Shown: positions 25,751 through 34,571 of the stretch, piece after piece
Layout: every line of letters starts with the position of its first letter
How positions within the stretch are numbered: position 1 is the first letter of the stretch
Source of the DNA: Acidimicrobiales bacterium
GTDB taxonomy: Bacteria > Actinomycetota > Acidimicrobiia > Acidimicrobiales > Iamiaceae
Direction: 5' to 3'
Length of the DNA stretch: 64,000 bases
Assembly: GCA_035547835.1 (NCBI GenBank)
Contig: DASZTW010000020.1
Location: 62,001-126,000 of the forward strand
Notes under the pieces: generated by a model
Seen by the model: only the letters and a program-made list of their open reading frames with translations
Told to the model about the DNA's origin: nothing
Database searches by the model: none
Made by a program: the position numbers and the translations under genes

Positions 25751-26191
25751 TCAGCGCGGCTCGAGCACGAACAACGGGATCTGACGGTCGGTGCCGGCCT
25801 GGTAGCTGTCGTACGCGGGCCACACCTCGACGGCCCGAGCCCACCACGTTGCCTTCTCGTCGCCCGACGCCTCGCGCACGGTGAGGTCGTGCTTCGTCTC
25901 GCCGTCGTGCACGCGGGCAACCGGGTTGGCTCGGAGGTTGTGCACCCAGTTGGGGTTCGTCGGCGCACCGCCTTGCGAGCCGATCACCACGTACGTGCCG
26001 GCCCCGTCGGTCACGCGCACCAGCGGCGTCTTCCGGACCTTGCCCGACTTGGCACCCAGCGTCCACAGCACGATCCACTCGTCGCCGACGATCTCACTGG
26101 GCTCGGCGCCGTTGGTGCGCTCGTACCGCTCGACCTCCTTGGCGATCGGCTCCCACGGGCTCGGCTGGTACTCACCATCGAAGTTCGCCAT
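25751..26191 (-). CDS. F420-dependent nitroreductase-type (DDN family) protein
   Basis: A 146-aa split beta-barrel protein of the deazaflavin-dependent nitroreductase family. Typical segments are LWTLGAKSGKVRKTPLVRV, YVVIGSQGGAPTNPNWVHNL and ANPVARVHDG. Members use coenzyme F420 to reduce quinones or nitro compounds in actinobacteria. The start, ATG 26191, is divergent from the methyltransferase gene. Confidence 0.9.
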   Translation of the reverse strand: MANFDGEYQPSPWEPIAKEVERYERTNGAEPSEIVGDEWIVLWTLGAKSGKVRKTPLVRVTDGAGTYVVIGSQGGAPTNPNWVHNLRANPVARVHDGETKHDLTVREASGDEKATWWARAVEVWPAYDSYQAGTDRQIPLFVLEPR

Positions 26192-26247
26192 TGCAGTCCC
26201 TTCCGGGCGGTGACGGTCGGGTCGGTACCATGCCGCACGGTGATGGC

Positions 26248-27084
26248 ATGAGCGAAACGCCCGACAGCAGTGCCGTTCGCACGGCCTTGTGGCGCGCCCT
26301 GCACGTGCAGGTCGACCCGCCGCCACACCTGATCGCCGACGAGATCGGCCTGCAGCTCGCCGACCCGCCCGACGGGTGGCAGGCACGTGGCGACATGCAC
26401 CCCCAAGGCACCGGCCCGTACCGGATCGGGATCGTGGCGCGCACCCGCTTCGTGGAAGACGTCGTGGTCGACGAGCAGATCGGCCAGTACGTCTTGCTCG
26501 GGGCAGGGCTCGACACGTTCGCGCAGCGCCACCGCGACCTCGCCGATCGGGTGCACGTGTTCGAGATCGACGATCCCGGCACGCAGGCGTGGAAGCGGCA
26601 GCGGCTCGACGACCTCGGCTACGGGGTGCCCGCCAACCTCCACCTCGTCCCGGTCGACTTCGAGACCACCGGCGACTGGTGGGGCTCGCTGCTCGCCGCC
26701 GGCTTCCACCCGACGGCGCGAGCGCTGGTGTCGTCGAGCGGCGTGTCGATGTACATCACCAAGGAAGCCACCGGCGCCACGCTGCGGCAGCTCGCCGCGA
26801 TGGCACCGGGCTCGGTACTGGCGATGACGTTCATGGTGCCGCTCGAGCTGGTGGACGCCGCCGAACGCCCCGGGCTGGAGGCCGCGGCGCGGGGCGCGGA
26901 GGCATCGGGCACACCGTGGATCAGCTTCTACACACCCGGGGAGATCGTGGCCCTCGCCGACGACGCAGGATTCGCCGCAACCGAGACCGTCACCACCGTG
27001 GAGATCGCCGACCGCTACCTGGCCGGCCGCTCCGACGGCCTGCGAGCGGCGAGCGGCGAGCGCATCCTCATCGCCCGCACCTGA
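26248..27084 (+). CDS. SAM-dependent methyltransferase (leucine carboxyl methyltransferase-like)
   Basis: A 278-aa protein of the actinobacterial LCM-like methyltransferase family. The SAM-binding loop is in GQYVLLGAGLDTFAQR and the acidic loop in VFEIDDPGTQAWKR; VSSSGVSMYITKEAT lies in the active-site region. These proteins O-methylate small acids or polyketides. ATG 26248 is preferred; ATG 26230 is in frame upstream. Confidence 0.85.
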   Translation: MSETPDSSAVRTALWRALHVQVDPPPHLIADEIGLQLADPPDGWQARGDMHPQGTGPYRIGIVARTRFVEDVVVDEQIGQYVLLGAGLDTFAQRHRDLADRVHVFEIDDPGTQAWKRQRLDDLGYGVPANLHLVPVDFETTGDWWGSLLAAGFHPTARALVSSSGVSMYITKEATGATLRQLAAMAPGSVLAMTFMVPLELVDAAERPGLEAAARGAEASGTPWISFYTPGEIVALADDAGFAATETVTTVEIADRYLAGRSDGLRAASGERILIART

Positions 27085-27177
27085 CCTCGATCCAGGACCT
27101 CCTCGCGACACACCTCGCCGCCATCGACGGCAGCCCGGGTCGTCGGCGGTGGCACGTGTAGCTCGTTTCGTGTCGGG

Positions 27178-27529
27178 TCAGGCGGACCGTTCGGCCATGC
27201 ACACCACCAGTGACTTGGGGGCCCACGGGTCGAGGCACGCGACTCCGAGCGGTTCGAAGTGTCGGGCGTTGCGGGTGACAACGATCATCTGGGCGGCTTG
27301 GGCGACGGCTGCACTTCAGCGCGTCGTCGAGCGGGGTGTGTTCGGGGACCCGGTACGCGGCCAGGATGCGGGCGGCGGGCAGGTCGAACGGCAGCACCCG
27401 GTCCACGAAGGCGGGCAGGTTGCGGATCAGGAGCTTCCATCGCGACCGAAGCGCCCAGAGCTGACCCGTGAGGTTACTGATCTTTCCCTCGGTCGCGTCC
27501 GGGTAGCCGCTCCTGACGAGGGCGTGCAC
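27178..27529 (-). pseudogene. Decayed vapC-like (PIN) gene with frameshift
   Basis: One frame reads RVLPFDLPAARILAAYRV then EHTPLDDAL, the C-terminal half of a VapC toxin. A shift near 27311 moves the rest (AAVAQAAQMIVVTRNARHF, then LGVACLDPWAP) to another frame that stops at 27178. The upstream part (GYPDATEGKISNLTGQLWAL) does not look like a PIN start, so the 5' half is replaced or lost. No intact toxin is possible. Confidence 0.65.
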
Positions 27530-27658
27530 CTCGTCGCGGGTCGATGCGCCTGACAGGTCGGCGACCTCGTGGAAGCCACCTCCGGCAAACCCTCGAAGGC
27601 GTCTCGTTCGCCAGCTCTGCCGGCACGGGCTAACCCTGCGCGAGGTTCGGTTGCTTCG

Positions 27659-29143
27659 TCATGCGTCACGATCGACCTCCACGCCGATGCCTTGGAGGGA
27701 CTCGGCGAGTTCGGTGAACTCGGCGAGGGCGGCTTCGAGGTCTTCGACGATCTCGGCTGCGATGACACCGGGGGCGGGGAGGTTGTCGGTGTCTTCGAGG
27801 CTCTCGTCACGGAGCCAGAAGATGTCGAGGCTGGCCTTGTCGCGGGCCACGAGCTCGTCGTACGTGAACCGGTGGAACCGCTCGGTCTCCTTGCGTTTGC
27901 CACGCTTTCCGGCCTTGTAGCAGTCGACGAAGTCGTCGAGGTCGGAGCGCCGCAGGGGGTTGGTCTTGAGGGTGAAGTGGTGGTTGGTTCGCAGGTCGTA
28001 GATCCACAGATCCTTGGTCCACGCCGTGTCGGAGCCCGGTTTGCGGTCGAAGAACAACACGTTGGCCTTCACGCCCTGGGCGTAGAAGATCCCGGTCGGC
28101 AGGCGCAGCAGCGTGTGCACATCACACTCGTGCAGCAGCCGTCGACGGATCGTCTCCCCTGCCCCACCCTCGAACAGGACGTTGTCGGGCACGACCACCG
28201 CAGCCATGCCACCAACGTTGAGCAGCGTCTTGACGTGTTGCAGGAAGTTCAGCTGCTTGTTCGACGTCGACGCCCAGAAGTCGTCGCGCACCACGGTAAG
28301 GCTCTGACGCTCGGCTTTGCCCTCGGCGTTGATGATCTGGACCGACGACTTCTTGCCGAACGGAGGGTTGGTGAGCACCATGTCGAACCGCTCGCCCGGG
28401 TCGGCCCGCAGCGCATCGTCGACGTGAACAGGGCTGTCGGACTCGGGCGACTCGATGCCGTGCAGCAGCAGGTTCATGGCGCACAGCCGCGCGGTGTTGT
28501 CGACGATCTCCCAGCCGGTGAACAGCCCCGAGCGCAGGTGGCGCTTCTGATCGGGGTCGAGGCTGGGGTTGTGGCCGAGGATGTAGCTGAACGCTGCGAG
28601 GAAGAAGCCGCCGGTGCCGCACGCGGGGTCGCAGATGCGCATGTCGGGCCCCGGCTGCATCACGTCGACGATGCCGGAGATCAGCGCCCGCGGCGTGAAG
28701 TACTGGCCCGCTCCCGACTTGGTGTCGGCAGCGTTGCGCTCGAGCAGCCCCTCGTAGGCATCACCTTTCACGTCGGCGTCGAGCATCATCCACGACTCGC
28801 CGCCGATCAGGTCCTTGATGAGCCGCTCGAGCTTGGCCGGATCCTGGATCCGGTTCTGCGCCTTGCGGAACACCACGCCCAGTAGGTCGTCAGTGCCGCC
28901 GAGGTGGTTGAGGATCGCGAGGTAGTGCGCCTCGAGCTTCTCGCCTTTGCGCTCCAGGAGCGACGACCAGTCGTAGCCCTCGGGCACGATCCGCGGCAGG
29001 CCGAGTTGGTGCTGCTCGTCGGCCATCTTCAGGAACAGCAGGTAGGTGAGCTGCTCGAGGTAGTCGCCGTACGACAAGCCGTCGTCGCGCAGGATGTTGC
29101 AGTAGTTCCAGAGCTTGTCGACGATCACCTTGGTGTCGCTCAC
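27659..29143 (-). CDS. hsdM: Type I restriction-modification DNA methyltransferase (HsdM)
   Basis: A 494-aa N6-adenine methyltransferase. The N-terminal HsdM helical domain is KLWNYCNILRDDGLSYGDYL, the SAM motif is in RICDPACGTGGFFLAAF, and the catalytic NPPF motif is in VLTNPPFGKKS. It pairs with HsdS to methylate host sites. The start GTG 29143 shares one base with the stop of the upstream ATPase gene (TAGTG), so they are coupled. It is the last gene of the operon. Confidence 0.93.
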   Translation of the reverse strand: MSDTKVIVDKLWNYCNILRDDGLSYGDYLEQLTYLLFLKMADEQHQLGLPRIVPEGYDWSSLLERKGEKLEAHYLAILNHLGGTDDLLGVVFRKAQNRIQDPAKLERLIKDLIGGESWMMLDADVKGDAYEGLLERNAADTKSGAGQYFTPRALISGIVDVMQPGPDMRICDPACGTGGFFLAAFSYILGHNPSLDPDQKRHLRSGLFTGWEIVDNTARLCAMNLLLHGIESPESDSPVHVDDALRADPGERFDMVLTNPPFGKKSSVQIINAEGKAERQSLTVVRDDFWASTSNKQLNFLQHVKTLLNVGGMAAVVVPDNVLFEGGAGETIRRRLLHECDVHTLLRLPTGIFYAQGVKANVLFFDRKPGSDTAWTKDLWIYDLRTNHHFTLKTNPLRRSDLDDFVDCYKAGKRGKRKETERFHRFTYDELVARDKASLDIFWLRDESLEDTDNLPAPGVIAAEIVEDLEAALAEFTELAESLQGIGVEVDRDA

Positions 29144-30300
29144 TACATCGCTCGTTTCAGGAATTGATCGAACAGCGGCACGGTGAAAGCGGTATCGCCG
29201 TGCGCCGGGCTGTAGACCATGCCCTTGTTAATGAGGCTCGCGCGCCTCGGACCGACCGATTCCACCCGGACGCCGAGTTGTGCCGCGACGTCGCCCGACC
29301 GGTGTGGACCTGGGCCGAGCTCGGCCATTGCCCGGAGATACCGCTTCTCGGATGGTGTGAGCCGGTCGAATCGAACGGCGAAGAAGTTTCGGTCCAGATG
29401 ACCAAGCACCGCCGGCGTGACCTGCTCCACGACCTCGATGCCGACCGGACCATGTGCGGCTCCGTTCCACAGGTGATAGCCCCATTCCTGGAGGAAGTAG
29501 GGGTAGCCCTGCGCATGCGCCACCAAGGCATCCAACGCGCGATCGTCAACCTCCACACCCTCCGCCGCGGCAGGCGCTCGAATCGCCTCACGCGCGTCGT
29601 CGTGCCCGAGGGAGCCGACGGACGGAAACTCGAACAGACGCTCCGCGTAGGACTTCGCGTCGCCGGCCAGCCCGGGCAGCTGCGGCAGCCCTGCGCCTAC
29701 GACCACAACCGGCAAGTCTTGTTGCGTCGTTCGGTGGATTGCGGTGATGAGCGCGGCCAGCTCCACCCCCGAGAGGTATTGGACCTCGTCGACCGCGAGC
29801 AGCACGCCGCTGTCCGCCTCCGCCGCGGCGTCTCCAACTGCAACCAACAGGTCGGTGATGTCGTCGACCAGCTCCCCGCTGTCTGCCTGACCAGCGAGCG
29901 CGTCCACATCGATCGACACCCGCGCGCCGTCGGGGAGCTGCAGTGAGAAGCTCTTCAACACTCGCAGCGCCCGCAGCACCTTCGCACCGCGTCGACGGGC
30001 GTTGTACGCAAGCAAGACCCGGCGGAGGCGCCCGGCAAGCAACGTGCGAAAATCGCCCGACTCCGGGGCCTCGATGAAGCCCACCTCGAAGCCCTCCTCG
30101 ACGCCGATCTCGGTGAATCGGTTGAGTAGCACCGTCTTCCCCACGCCTCGGAGGCCGATCGGCATGACGCTCTTGCCCGGCCGGCCAGCTCGAGCGCGCT
30201 GTGCCGTGACCCTGAAGTGGCGCAGCAGCTCGTCACGTCCGACCAACGCCGGCGGCTGTGTGCCAGCACCTGGCCGGTAGGGATTGGCTGCCTCATCCAT
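29143..30300 (-). CDS. AAA+ ATPase with C-terminal winged helix, inside the hsd operon
   Basis: A 385-aa ATPase. The Walker A is in PIGLRGVGKTVLLNRF (about residues 48-63), Walker B in GVLLAVDEVQYL, and sensor-like VVVVGAGLPQLPG follows. The end (LTPSEKRYLRAMAELG, then GDVAAQLGVRVESVGPRRAS) is a winged-helix DNA-binding domain. It resembles ORC/Cdc6-like bacterial ATPases that act with mobile elements. Standard type I systems have no such gene. It is coupled to hsdM by a one-base overlap and may assist or regulate the system. Confidence 0.8.
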   Translation of the reverse strand: MDEAANPYRPGAGTQPPALVGRDELLRHFRVTAQRARAGRPGKSVMPIGLRGVGKTVLLNRFTEIGVEEGFEVGFIEAPESGDFRTLLAGRLRRVLLAYNARRRGAKVLRALRVLKSFSLQLPDGARVSIDVDALAGQADSGELVDDITDLLVAVGDAAAEADSGVLLAVDEVQYLSGVELAALITAIHRTTQQDLPVVVVGAGLPQLPGLAGDAKSYAERLFEFPSVGSLGHDDAREAIRAPAAAEGVEVDDRALDALVAHAQGYPYFLQEWGYHLWNGAAHGPVGIEVVEQVTPAVLGHLDRNFFAVRFDRLTPSEKRYLRAMAELGPGPHRSGDVAAQLGVRVESVGPRRASLINKGMVYSPAHGDTAFTVPLFDQFLKRAM

Positions 30301-30345
30301 CCTGATGGATCTTACCGCATCTTATGGTTCTTATCGAGAGGTGGG
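30301..30345. promoter_or_regulatory. AT-rich repeated element before the ATPase gene
   Basis: The 54-base gap between hsdS and the ATPase gene is unusually AT-rich. ATCTTA occurs at 30309 and 30319 with a near copy TTCTTA at 30328, spaced about one helical turn. On the minus strand these read TAAGAT, like -10 boxes or operator half-sites. It may be an internal promoter or the binding site of the ATPase's winged helix. Confidence 0.35.
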
Positions 30346-30354
30346 TAAGGTCGG

Positions 30355-31653
30355 TCAAACTCCGGCAGGCCGCGCCTGCGACCTCGCCGCCCTCCGCGTG
30401 CGTTTGGTCGGCTCGGCCGCGGCCCGTTCGGCGCGGATCCGGTCGAGCAGCACCGACGCCGGCTCGTCAGTGGGGTCCTGCGGCACGAGCTGGCCGGAGA
30501 ATGCGGCAGCCAAGATCGAGCGACGAAGGACCCGAGCACGGAGCCGCGCATGATCTATCACCTCGAGGACTCGCGTCTTCACGTCGCCCGCCTCCTGCAG
30601 TGCACCCATGATCGCCTGCTGCTCAGATCTCGGCGGCGCCGGAATTGGGAGCTGCTTCAGCGTGCCGAGGTTGATCGAGGCAAGGTTCGTCGTCTGCTTC
30701 CCGTGCGCCTCGAACCAGGCTCGCCCCCACGTGTTGGCGTGGGTGGAGACGAAGTAGGGGTCAAAGGCGTCGTTCAGGCGGGCCCGGAACACATGGTTCT
30801 GATGAATGCAGTCAGAAACCTGACCCTCCCAGACCCAACCGCGCCCGAGCTTGTCCCGGTCGCCACCCTCGTTGAGCAGGACGTCACCCGGCTCGAGACG
30901 TAGCGCCTCGGCCTTGTCGGGATGGACATGAATCGTCGTCACATCCGAGAGGTCGAGTCGCCCACGCTGCACGTTCGCGACCCGCAGGTAGGGCACCTCG
31001 ACGAACGACGCATCGGATTGCCGCTTCGAGTCCTTCGTCACACCACCCTTGATCTCCGCGATCTCTCCGAGGGTCGTCCAGGGCCAACCCCCCGCCTCGA
31101 AGGCCTGGCGGACCCGCACCCGGTCGAGAACTCGCACGCGGTGCTCGGCACGGGTAAGAGCCGTCTCGGCAGCGTCGAGGCGGGAAAGGTGTTCCTCGAT
31201 GGCGGCGACGATCCGCCCCTGCTCAGCCAGAGGCGGCAGTTGGACGGGGGTCGAGTCGAAGTTGCCCTTGGTGATGTGGACCATGCCAGAGCCGTGCGTC
31301 CGATCCTGAAGGGACGCCAACGTGTACTCGAGCAGCCACCGATGAAACGCTGGGTCGATTCGGCTGTCGACTTTGAAGATGTGCTGATTCAGGACCGCTT
31401 CCGGGCCATGCCACAGGAAGACGCCCAGGGTTGCCGCCCACGACACCAACAAGTCGCCGTCTCTGACGATGTGTCGCTCCTCGGCCTCGCCGGCGTAGTA
31501 GTTGAATTCACCGCCTGAGCCCGTCAAGTTCTGAATTCGGATGATCGGCCGACCGCTTTCCCGCCACTCGGACTTCTTGAATCCTCGGCCGTTCAGGTAG
31601 CTACCGATTTCGCCGAGCGTTGCCATCGCCCATCCTGTCGGCAACTCGCTCAT
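30355..31653 (-). CDS. hsdS: Type I restriction-modification specificity subunit (HsdS)
   Basis: A 432-aa protein with two target-recognition domains separated by a helical spacer. The first starts LPTGWAMATLGEIGSYLNG and ends LPPLAEQGRIVAAIEEHLSR; the second starts WPWTTLGEIAEIKGG and ends PIPAPPRSEQQAIMGALQE. HsdS decides the DNA sequence that is cut or methylated. Its ATG 31653 overlaps the hsdR stop as ATGA. The C-terminus is basic (TKRTRRAARSQARP). Confidence 0.92.
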   Translation of the reverse strand: MSELPTGWAMATLGEIGSYLNGRGFKKSEWRESGRPIIRIQNLTGSGGEFNYYAGEAEERHIVRDGDLLVSWAATLGVFLWHGPEAVLNQHIFKVDSRIDPAFHRWLLEYTLASLQDRTHGSGMVHITKGNFDSTPVQLPPLAEQGRIVAAIEEHLSRLDAAETALTRAEHRVRVLDRVRVRQAFEAGGWPWTTLGEIAEIKGGVTKDSKRQSDASFVEVPYLRVANVQRGRLDLSDVTTIHVHPDKAEALRLEPGDVLLNEGGDRDKLGRGWVWEGQVSDCIHQNHVFRARLNDAFDPYFVSTHANTWGRAWFEAHGKQTTNLASINLGTLKQLPIPAPPRSEQQAIMGALQEAGDVKTRVLEVIDHARLRARVLRRSILAAAFSGQLVPQDPTDEPASVLLDRIRAERAAAEPTKRTRRAARSQARPAGV

Positions 31654-34499
31654 GCGGCGATGGCTTCGGTGAGGTCGGACAGGATCGTGTCGAGGTCGTC
31701 GCCGAAGAGTTGGCGGGCCTTGCCGAGGCCGCCGCGCTGGCTGAAGGGCGGGTCCTGGAACTCGAGTGGTTCGATCGACAGCGATGCGGCGAGGTGGTCG
31801 CGGATGAGGGTGAGCCACTCGAGCTGCTCGGCGCTGAAGACCCGGCCGGTGTTGCGCTGTTGGAGGAGCCAGGCGTCGAACCGTTCGCACACCAGATCGG
31901 GGAACGGGGTGAGCTCGTCGCTGTCGCCGAGGGCGAAGCGCACGAGGCTCACGATGTTGGTGAGCACCGTGCCGGCCGAGCCGCGCACCTTCGACGCGTC
32001 GAGCGTCTCGTATGCCTCCCACAGCCCTTCGGGGGTCCAGCGGTGCGGCGGCTTGCCGATGGCTTCGGCCAGCTCCTTCACGTCGCGATAGGTGAGGCGT
32101 TTGGCGTACGGCCGGCTGTAGAGCACCTCGAGCGCGGTGATCTGGTCGCGGTGCTCGTCGAGGAACTCGCGGAACGACTCGACGGTTGCGGCCGCCCGGG
32201 CGCGGGCATCGACGGAGAACTCCGCACGGGTGACCTCGTCGACGCTGATCTCGTCGATCATCTGGTCGATGCTGCGTTGCACGTTCACCAGCGCGTCGCG
32301 CAGCTCGGCGTTGGAAGCAAGCGGCTTGACGGCCTCGTCGAACAGCGCCTTGCGGGCCTGGTCGATCTCGGCGCCCGTTGGCTCGCTGTTGCCCGAGGCG
32401 ATCTGGGCGGCGGCGCGTTGGCGATCCGGGTCGATCGCGTCGACCAACCCGTGCTCGATCGCTTTGAGCGACTGGCCGGCGAGCGCTTCGAGCGCGTCGC
32501 GGTCGGCGGGGGTGATGCGGCCGTCGATGCGGGCCAGGCGCGACGCGAGCGTGGAGACGAGATCCTCCGATACCTGCCCGAGCGCGGCCTGGTGGAGGAG
32601 CTTGTCGAGCGACACGCCTCGTTTGCGTTCGAGCGGGGTGGTCTCGATGAGCTTCGTTTCCGTGACCCCTACCGCGTCGACGAGCACGAAGCGGTCCTTG
32701 TGCGTGGCGTCGGGCGTGACGACCTGGAGGTCGCTGTCGGCGATCGTGCGCACGCCGCGGCCCTTCATCTGCTCGAAGAAGTTCCGCGACCGCACCATCC
32801 GCATGAACACCACCATCTCGATGGGCCTCACGTCGGTGCCGGTGGCGATCATGTCGACCGTCACCGCGATGCGCGGGTAGTAGCTGGTGCGGAACGCCTG
32901 GAGCAGGTCTTCGGGCTTGGCCCCGTCGGACGACTTGTACGTGATCTTGGCGATCACATCGTTGCCCTTGCCCAGCTCCTCGCGTGCGATGCGCACGATG
33001 TCCTCGGCGTGGCTGTCGTCCTTGGCGAAGATCAACGTCTTCGGGATGTGCCGCAGGCGGCCGTGCTCGTCGACCTCGCGGTCGGGGAACATCGCCGGGA
33101 GGTTGTCGCGGATGGCGCGGATCACCGTGCGGATCTGGTCTTTCGCCACGACGCGCTTGTCGAGCGCCTTCTCGTCATACGTGAGATCTTCGTCGACCTC
33201 CTCGAGGCGCTCCTGGCGGGTCTCGCGGTCGCGGAAGGTGGTGACGTAGCCCTGGCCGCCCTCGATCGTCGACCCCTGCTCGGTGATCGCGGTCGACAGG
33301 CGGAACACGTCGAAGTCGACGTTCACGCCGTCGGCCACCGCCTGAGGGAAGCCGTACTCCATCACCAGGTTCTGGTTGAAGAACCCGAACGTCTGCTTGC
33401 CCGGTGTTGCCGTGAGACCAACGAGGAACGCGTCGAAGTACTCGAGGACCTGGCGCCACACCCCGTAGATCGATCGGTGGCACTCGTCGACGATGACCAC
33501 GTCGAACGCTTCGATGGGCAGCGCCGGCTGGTAGTCGACCTCCACGGCGCGGGGCGGAGCGAGGTCGAAGCTCGATTCCTCGTCGAGCTCATCGGCCAGC
33601 TCCGCGTCGCCCCGCAACATCGAGTACACGCGCTGGATCGTGCCGATGCACACGCTCGCCACCGGGTCGACCTTGTTGTGGGTGAGGCGCTGCACGGTGT
33701 ACAGCTCGGTGAACTTCCTGCCTGAGCCCGGCACCTCGTAGCCCTGGAACTCCTTGAGCGTCTGGCGGCCCAGGTTGCCCCGGTCGACCAGGAACAGGAT
33801 GCGCTTCGCCTGCGCTTGGCTGATCAGCCGCTCACAGATCACTGCCGCGGCGAGGGTCTTGCCCGAACCGGTGGCCATCTGGATCAACGCCCGGGGCCGG
33901 TTTGCCTTCAGCGAGGTGTCGAGCTTGCGAACAGCTTCGACCGAGGCCGGCCGCAACCAGGTGGGGATGCCCTCGGTCGATTCGATGGCCGGGATGCGGG
34001 CCCGCAGGGAGCCGCCGCCGTGTCCGATGTGCTCTTCGACCTCGCGCTCGAACGTGGCGGGCTGATGGAACCAGAAGACCCTCCGGGCGGTGGGCTCGGG
34101 GTCCATGTGGCAGGTGAACCAGGTCTCGTCGCCCGTCGACTCATACGCATAGGGCACGCAGCGCACCGTCGAGCCGTCTTCCCGTTCGCGGTCGACGAGG
34201 TAGGCCGGCAGCTCGTCGGGCACGTTCGTCTGGTACTTCACCGTCTGCCACTCGACGCCCGACAGGGTGGTCCCCTGCTTCTTCGCCTCGATCACCCCTA
34301 CGGCTTGGCGGTTCACGAACAGCACGTAGTCGGCTGGACCCGCGTCGGTGACCAGCTCACGAACCGCCACACCCGTGCCGGCGTAGAGGTTCGCCGCCTT
34401 GTAGTCCTGCACCGCCCAACCCGCGGCCTCCGGCATCGCATCGATGCGAACACGCGCGCGCTGCTCGGGCAGCAAACCGTCCATGTCGTCGGAGCCCAT
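31650..34499 (-). CDS. hsdR: Type I restriction endonuclease/translocase (HsdR)
   Basis: A 949-aa restriction subunit. The N-terminal PD-(D/E)xK nuclease has Asp57 and Glu71/Lys73 in VGVIEAKKQG. The translocase has Walker A MATGSGKTLAAA at about residue 210 and DECH in DECHRSIYG near 338, followed by the second helicase lobe (EQMKGRGVRTI). The C-terminal helical domain binds the methyltransferase. It is the first gene of hsdR-hsdS-ATPase-hsdM. The length fits the shorter HsdR type. Confidence 0.94.
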   Translation of the reverse strand: MGSDDMDGLLPEQRARVRIDAMPEAAGWAVQDYKAANLYAGTGVAVRELVTDAGPADYVLFVNRQAVGVIEAKKQGTTLSGVEWQTVKYQTNVPDELPAYLVDREREDGSTVRCVPYAYESTGDETWFTCHMDPEPTARRVFWFHQPATFEREVEEHIGHGGGSLRARIPAIESTEGIPTWLRPASVEAVRKLDTSLKANRPRALIQMATGSGKTLAAAVICERLISQAQAKRILFLVDRGNLGRQTLKEFQGYEVPGSGRKFTELYTVQRLTHNKVDPVASVCIGTIQRVYSMLRGDAELADELDEESSFDLAPPRAVEVDYQPALPIEAFDVVIVDECHRSIYGVWRQVLEYFDAFLVGLTATPGKQTFGFFNQNLVMEYGFPQAVADGVNVDFDVFRLSTAITEQGSTIEGGQGYVTTFRDRETRQERLEEVDEDLTYDEKALDKRVVAKDQIRTVIRAIRDNLPAMFPDREVDEHGRLRHIPKTLIFAKDDSHAEDIVRIAREELGKGNDVIAKITYKSSDGAKPEDLLQAFRTSYYPRIAVTVDMIATGTDVRPIEMVVFMRMVRSRNFFEQMKGRGVRTIADSDLQVVTPDATHKDRFVLVDAVGVTETKLIETTPLERKRGVSLDKLLHQAALGQVSEDLVSTLASRLARIDGRITPADRDALEALAGQSLKAIEHGLVDAIDPDRQRAAAQIASGNSEPTGAEIDQARKALFDEAVKPLASNAELRDALVNVQRSIDQMIDEISVDEVTRAEFSVDARARAAATVESFREFLDEHRDQITALEVLYSRPYAKRLTYRDVKELAEAIGKPPHRWTPEGLWEAYETLDASKVRGSAGTVLTNIVSLVRFALGDSDELTPFPDLVCERFDAWLLQQRNTGRVFSAEQLEWLTLIRDHLAASLSIEPLEFQDPPFSQRGGLGKARQLFGDDLDTILSDLTEAIAA

Positions 34500-34571
34500 C
34501 CCAGCCAGAGAGTACGGGACTCGCGTACGCCCGGCCCGTGACCAGAGGTGACGGCCAGTACCGGACGCGGG

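Noticed and set aside
29143-30300. ATPase as a BREX or Septu component
   Set aside because: No other BREX or Septu genes are nearby; it is coupled to hsdM by a one-base overlap.
31620-33725. 701-aa plus-strand ORF opposite hsdR
   Set aside because: Low-complexity antisense frame in GC-rich DNA; hsdR on the other strand is complete with all motifs.
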